The position numbers and the translations under genes are program-made. A DNA stretch of 64,000 nucleotides from positions 3,201,501-3,265,500 of the forward strand of contig NZ_CP076128.1 of the NCBI RefSeq assembly GCF_018736065.1, in the 5' to 3' direction. Numbering within the stretch: position 1 is the stretch's first letter; each line of letters begins with the position of its first letter. A model generated the notes under the pieces. That model had not been told where the DNA came from. It searched no databases and saw only the letters and a program-made list of their open reading frames with translations. This document shows positions 60,596 to 64,000 of this stretch, one piece after another. The DNA is from Flammeovirga kamogawensis (GTDB lineage Bacteria > Bacteroidota > Bacteroidia > Cytophagales > Flammeovirgaceae).

Positions 60596-60991
60596 ATGAA
60601 CCCAAGAACATTTAAAGTATATTTTGTAGAAGATAATCCTACAGAAATGATGTTAATGAAGTTAGCTTTACAACAAGTGCAAAATGTTGAAGCTAAGTTT
60701 TTTAAAGATGGAGAGTCTTTAATACAACAGTTTAAAGAAGATCCTTCAGATATTGTAGTAACAGATTTAATCTTACCTGATATCCATGGTAAGGAAATAA
60801 TAAAAATTTTAAAAGAACAGAATGATCAGGCTAAAATAATTGTAATGTCGGCACAAGAAGATGTACAAATGATTGCTGATTTACAGGATATAGGTATTTT
60901 TAATTATATAGTTAAAAGTGATGCTTGTTTAAAGTACCTACAAAAGACACTTCAAGTTGCCTGCTTTTTAATTGAAAAAGAATACAATTAG
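60596..60991 (+). CDS. Single-domain response regulator
   Basis: A 131-residue receiver with no output domain. E12-D13 form the acidic pocket, D57 is the phospho-acceptor in VVTDLILPDIHG, the Ser is in VMSAQEDV and the Lys is in NYIVKSDACL. It belongs to the same CheY-like type as the one at 35.6 kb but is clearly different in sequence. Its stop overlaps the end of the convergent gldD by 4 nt. Confidence 0.9.
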   Translation: MNPRTFKVYFVEDNPTEMMLMKLALQQVQNVEAKFFKDGESLIQQFKEDPSDIVVTDLILPDIHGKEIIKILKEQNDQAKIIVMSAQEDVQMIADLQDIGIFNYIVKSDACLKYLQKTLQVACFLIEKEYN

Positions 60992-61602
60992 TCTCTCCAA
61001 TCAAGTGAGTTCATCATGTGTAACATGTCTTCTTTTACAAATTCTATAACAGGAGCTAAAGAATCGTTTTGAGATGATGTAGGGAAATATAAAGCTGCTC
61101 TAAAAAAATGTTTGGTAGAATCTGTTACAAAAAATTGAAATTGACTAGGTACATCTCCCTCAATCTCATACATTACTGCAGAATACCCATTTTTAGTTCT
61201 AGCTGTATATTCATCTATTGCAGTTGCTTTTACATTATGTTTAAATGTGAGCGTATTAGATGTATTAATATAACCTACTAGAGAATCGTAGTTAGGTAAG
61301 TTTTTATAAGAGATGTCTACTATAGCATCAAATTCAGGATAACGAACTTCAATCCAATACGGTTCAGACATAAATGATTTGTCTGGGATAATTTCAGCAT
61401 TCTGAGCAACTCCAAAAATATAAGGGTAATCCTCAAATTCTTTTGATTTAAATTGGTCTGTATCGTACAAGTGCTGAGGGAACTCTATTCTATGGAAACC
61501 TCTAGGCTTAGGTAGGTAAGCTTCTTCTTCTTGATTACCACATCCAGTAAATGAAAAAATAATACAACTTAGTGTTGTAAGATAAAAAAGTGTTTTCATC
61601 AA
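60988..61602 (-). CDS. gldD: Gliding motility lipoprotein GldD
   Basis: A 204-residue lipoprotein; lipobox FTGC with Cys21 after a short signal; the ATG pair at the start gives a one-residue ambiguity. PRGFHRIEFPQHLY near the front and YKNLPNYDSLVGYINTSNTLTFKHN are the GldD signature. GldD is required for gliding in Flavobacterium and is linked to the type IX secretion/gliding machinery; its biochemical role is unknown. Downstream of gldE in the order mutY-ssb-gldE-gldD. Confidence 0.93.
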   Translation of the reverse strand: MMKTLFYLTTLSCIIFSFTGCGNQEEEAYLPKPRGFHRIEFPQHLYDTDQFKSKEFEDYPYIFGVAQNAEIIPDKSFMSEPYWIEVRYPEFDAIVDISYKNLPNYDSLVGYINTSNTLTFKHNVKATAIDEYTARTKNGYSAVMYEIEGDVPSQFQFFVTDSTKHFFRAALYFPTSSQNDSLAPVIEFVKEDMLHMMNSLDWRD

Positions 61603-61615
61603 TATTTATTTTTAA

Positions 61616-62995
61616 TTAATCCTGATCTTGCTTTTCAAATTCTTCTCTGAGCTTTTTGATATGCTCTTCGTCTTTAAATTTTACATGAACAGTTTTAATT
61701 CTTTTCTTATCAACAGCTTTTATAGTAAACTGAATATCTTCATAATCAATAACTTTTCCGGAAGATGGCATTTCTTGAAGTAACTCTAAAATTAACCCTC
61801 CTAAAGAATCGCTTTCACCTTTTACTTTATCAAAATAATCAGCAGGAAGTAAACCAATTCGCTCAAAATCAATTAATGATGTTTTTCCATCTAAGTTAAA
61901 ACTAGCGTCTTTACTCCAATAATCTTGAACTAAGTCACCATCAAACTCGTCATTAATTTCTCCAACTATTTCTTCTATAATATCTTCTAAAGTTACTAAC
62001 CCTGTAGTACCTCCATATTCATCAACAATAATAGCCATATGAACTCTTTTTTCTTGAAAATCTCTTAAGAGTTCATCAATTTTTTTAGATTCTGGAACGT
62101 AGTAGATATCTTTTCTAATAATTCTTTGCCATTCAAAATGTTCCTTTTTATCAAGGTATGGCAACAGATCTTTAATGTATAAAAGTCCCACTAAAGAGTC
62201 GATAGTATCTATATAAACGGGTAATCTAGAATAGGTAGATTTATTAATATGATCCATGAGTTCATGGAAGTCAATAGTTTTATCTAAGGCATTCATATCC
62301 GTTCTAGAAACCATAATTTGTTTTACAGTTTTAGAACCAAAACGAACAATACCTTTAAGCATTTCTTTTGCTTTGTCATCAGATTGGTCTGTAGCTAAAG
62401 ATACTGCCTGGTCTATTTCGTTAACTGATACTTCTAGGTTGTAGTTTTTATTAGCAAGTGCTTTCTCCATTGTGTTCCCCATACTTGTTAGTAATAAGGC
62501 AAATGGCTTAAATATCTTTATGCTAACAGTCCAAAAAGTGATCATTTTTTTTGCAAAAACTAAACTATTTTTTGTAGCATAAATTTTAGGTACAATTTCT
62601 CCAATAAATACAACTAGGGCAGTAACAACGAAAGTTAGAGTAACAAAAATTTCGAAACTATCTCGAGCTAAACCTAGCTGATCCGCAATTTGCCAAGCAA
62701 TAAATGTAGAAATCATTACTATAGCAACATTTACAAAGTTATTGCAAATAAGTATTGTTGCGAGTAAAATTTGAGGGGTCTGTAGTAGTTTAAATACTTT
62801 TTTTCCTGTAGGGTCATCCCCTTCTCTACATTCTTTAATTTGATCTGCAGTTAAAGAGAAAAAAGCAACTTCAGAGCCAGAAATAAGGCCTGATACGATA
62901 AGTAATAATACCACTATAAATGATGCTCCTAAAGGAATATCACTAAGTGCAAACATTAATAGTGGTACTATAGGGTGTGATAAATCACCTTCCAT
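61616..62995 (-). CDS. gldE: GldE, HlyC/CorC-type membrane protein with CBS domains
   Basis: A 459-residue protein: three to four N-terminal membrane helices of the DUF21 type (about 10-190, IVVLLLIVSGLISGSEVAFFSLTA), a CBS pair (about 225-345; MVSRTDMNALDKTIDF and MAIIVDEYGGTTGLVTLEDIIEEIVGEINDE) and a C-terminal CorC_HlyC domain. GldE is a GldD partner gene in gliding bacteria; the fold suggests an ion-related transporter or sensor. Located 13 nt upstream of gldD and 26 nt downstream of ssb on the same strand. Confidence 0.93.
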   Translation of the reverse strand: MEGDLSHPIVPLLMFALSDIPLGASFIVVLLLIVSGLISGSEVAFFSLTADQIKECREGDDPTGKKVFKLLQTPQILLATILICNNFVNVAIVMISTFIAWQIADQLGLARDSFEIFVTLTFVVTALVVFIGEIVPKIYATKNSLVFAKKMITFWTVSIKIFKPFALLLTSMGNTMEKALANKNYNLEVSVNEIDQAVSLATDQSDDKAKEMLKGIVRFGSKTVKQIMVSRTDMNALDKTIDFHELMDHINKSTYSRLPVYIDTIDSLVGLLYIKDLLPYLDKKEHFEWQRIIRKDIYYVPESKKIDELLRDFQEKRVHMAIIVDEYGGTTGLVTLEDIIEEIVGEINDEFDGDLVQDYWSKDASFNLDGKTSLIDFERIGLLPADYFDKVKGESDSLGGLILELLQEMPSSGKVIDYEDIQFTIKAVDKKRIKTVHVKFKDEEHIKKLREEFEKQDQD

Positions 62996-63021
62996 GGGTT
63001 CTTTTTAAATTCTAAAATAAG

Positions 63022-63501
63022 TTAGAACGGTAGATCATCTTTACCTTCTGCAGCACTTAAATCCGGTGTTGCTTGTGGTGTAGCAGCAGGAGTTGGCGTT
63101 GAAGTAGGTTGAGCAGCAGGAGCATTTGCAGCAGTTGGAGGAACGTAACCACCGTTGTTAGATTGCCCATCTTGACGAGAATCTAACATTTGCATATCTC
63201 TAGCAACAATATCTGTAATGTAACGAGTTACACCATCTTTTTCGTAAGTTCTATACTGAAGTTTACCTTCTATATACACCTTACTTCCTTTTCTTAAATA
63301 TTTTTCAGCAATAGTAGCTAGACCTCTCCACATAACAATGTTATGCCATTCTGTTTGAGTTTGTCTATTTCCATCTCTATCAGTGTAAGAGTCAGAAGTT
63401 GCAATAGAAAATGTTGCAACACTAGCACCTCCTTCAAGGTGTCTAACTTCAGGATCTTGTCCTAAGTTTCCTACTAAGATGACTTTATTTACTCCAGCCA
63501 T
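63022..63501 (-). CDS. ssb: Single-stranded DNA-binding protein
   Basis: A 159-residue SSB: OB-fold residues 1-110 ([62 protein letters not shown]), a Pro/Ala/Thr/Gln-rich linker, and the acidic protein-binding tail ending DDLPF. It coats single-stranded DNA in replication, repair and recombination. Context mutY-ssb-gldE-gldD is a known Bacteroidota arrangement. Confidence 0.95.
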   Translation of the reverse strand: MAGVNKVILVGNLGQDPEVRHLEGGASVATFSIATSDSYTDRDGNRQTQTEWHNIVMWRGLATIAEKYLRKGSKVYIEGKLQYRTYEKDGVTRYITDIVARDMQMLDSRQDGQSNNGGYVPPTAANAPAAQPTSTPTPAATPQATPDLSAAEGKDDLPF

Positions 63502-63592
63502 TTTTTATTTTTAATGTTCTGTTAATTAATAAAATGTGAATCATTAAGTCAATGATAATCATAGAAGATTTTCTTCTGTGATTACAAAATAC

Positions 63593-64000
63593 TTAATAAA
63601 TAGATGTTGTCAAATAATTCTCGACAATGATCGGCTTTCCAATCGATTTTATTTCTTCAATAGTATACCATTTATAATCAAATAGATTTTTAGGTAATGC
63701 TATTTTGGAGCGCAATTTTACGTGAAAAAAGTCAATATATAACCGTTGATGTGATAACAAATGCTTAAAGGTTTCACTCTTTTTAAAAATTGCACCTTCC
63801 TCTAAAATAAGTCCTGTTTCTTGTTCTATATTTTGAATAGAAAAAGTTTGTTCTTCTTTTGAAGCGACTAATGGAAAGTCATTTAAGCCAGTCCAAATAT
63901 CGCCACTAGAACGTTTTTTTAAGATGAACTGATTATCAACTTCTATGACAATATAATGAAAATACCTGTTGGTAACTTTTACTTTTTTTAGCTTTACAGG
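63593..64000 (-). CDS. mutY: C-terminal part of A/G-specific adenine glycosylase
   Basis: An open frame of 135 residues continues past the window edge on the minus strand and stops at 63593-63595. It begins PVKLKKVKVTNRYFHYIVIEVDNQFILKKR and has GDIWTGLNDFPL, the MutY C-terminal NUDIX-like domain that recognises 8-oxoG opposite A. LLSHQRLYIDFFHVKL follows the family pattern. The catalytic HhH and Fe-S domains lie outside the window. It ends about 90 bp before the ssb start, in the conserved mutY-ssb order. Confidence 0.88.
   Translation of the reverse strand, partial: PVKLKKVKVTNRYFHYIVIEVDNQFILKKRSSGDIWTGLNDFPLVASKEEQTFSIQNIEQETGLILEEGAIFKKSETFKHLLSHQRLYIDFFHVKLRSKIALPKNLFDYKWYTIEEIKSIGKPIIVENYLTTSIY

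Overview
The window is one contiguous piece of an AT-rich Bacteroidota chromosome, most likely a marine gliding member of the Cytophagales such as a Flammeovirga relative. The evidence is gliding genes gldD and gldE in the mutY-ssb-gldE-gldD order typical of the phylum, Bacteroidota-type promoters (TTTG, then about 19-23 nt, then TAnnTTTG), almost no Shine-Dalgarno sequences, BatD, DUF4136, DUF5606, DUF5916 and DUF4286 proteins, and many lipoproteins and beta-barrels. The genus is inferred from overall resemblance; no 16S gene is present. Apart from one IS3-family element there is no prophage, plasmid, CRISPR array or defence island. Most of the content is core and housekeeping genes.

Layout. 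1-7.6 kb: a truncated membrane-anchored gene, a DUF4136 lipoprotein, a beta-barrel and a small exported protein, a TlpA thioredoxin, then rpoB alone between its own promoter and terminator, and a DUF5606 gene. 7.6-11.9 kb: PolX-like protein with a degenerate polymerase centre, an SDR, panB, an RluA-type pseudouridine synthase. 11.9-12.1 kb: an AT-rich gap with a parS-like palindrome and clustered DnaA-box-like sites. 12.1-14.4 kb: overlapping cobT-cobS-cobC (cobalamin nucleotide loop assembly). 14.5-17.8 kb: flavin reductase, phosphosulfolactate synthase with an attenuator-like leader, a TPR protein. 17.9-23.2 kb: a capsule/exopolysaccharide export operon (Wza-like, Wzc-like tyrosine kinase, CpsB-type phosphatase, epimerase). 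23.4-30.5 kb: DsbD-like protein, DUF4286, an Hpt protein overlapping queG, a 68-residue protein, BatD and a lipoprotein. 30.5-31.9 kb: an intact IS3-family element with a 3-bp target duplication. 31.9-38.1 kb: era, recQ, a response regulator, a TPR protein and an Hpt-like protein. 38.5-39.1 kb: five tRNAs, Gly-Leu-Gly-Leu-Gly. 39.3-50.6 kb: PpiD-like isomerase, mnmD, nadD, M1 aminopeptidase, hslV, a PLP enzyme, prs, rplY (with a structured leader), a hydrolase. 50.6-59.5 kb: DUF5916 barrel, fused SpmA/SpmB, OmpA protein with PD40 repeats, a secreted two-repeat protein, DUF2795. 59.6-64 kb: ispD, a response regulator, gldD, gldE, ssb, and the C-terminal end of mutY.

How the genes work together. 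Several operons read as functional units: cobTSC; the Wza/Wzc/CpsB/epimerase export and phosphorylation module, which has no glycosyltransferases here; batD with a lipoprotein; prs beside rplY; and mutY-ssb-gldE-gldD. Signalling parts are scattered without any sensor kinase: two single-domain response regulators, one clear Hpt protein and one Hpt-like protein. Nearly all transcription units end in strong intrinsic hairpins, so unit boundaries can be read directly.

No clearly new multi-gene system is visible. The strongest unusual signals are the separation of rpoB from rpoC and rplJL, the parS plus DnaA-box cluster at about 12.0 kb, an rplY leader that resembles part of 5S rRNA, the attenuator-like leader of the phosphosulfolactate synthase gene, and a PolX protein lacking its polymerase aspartates.
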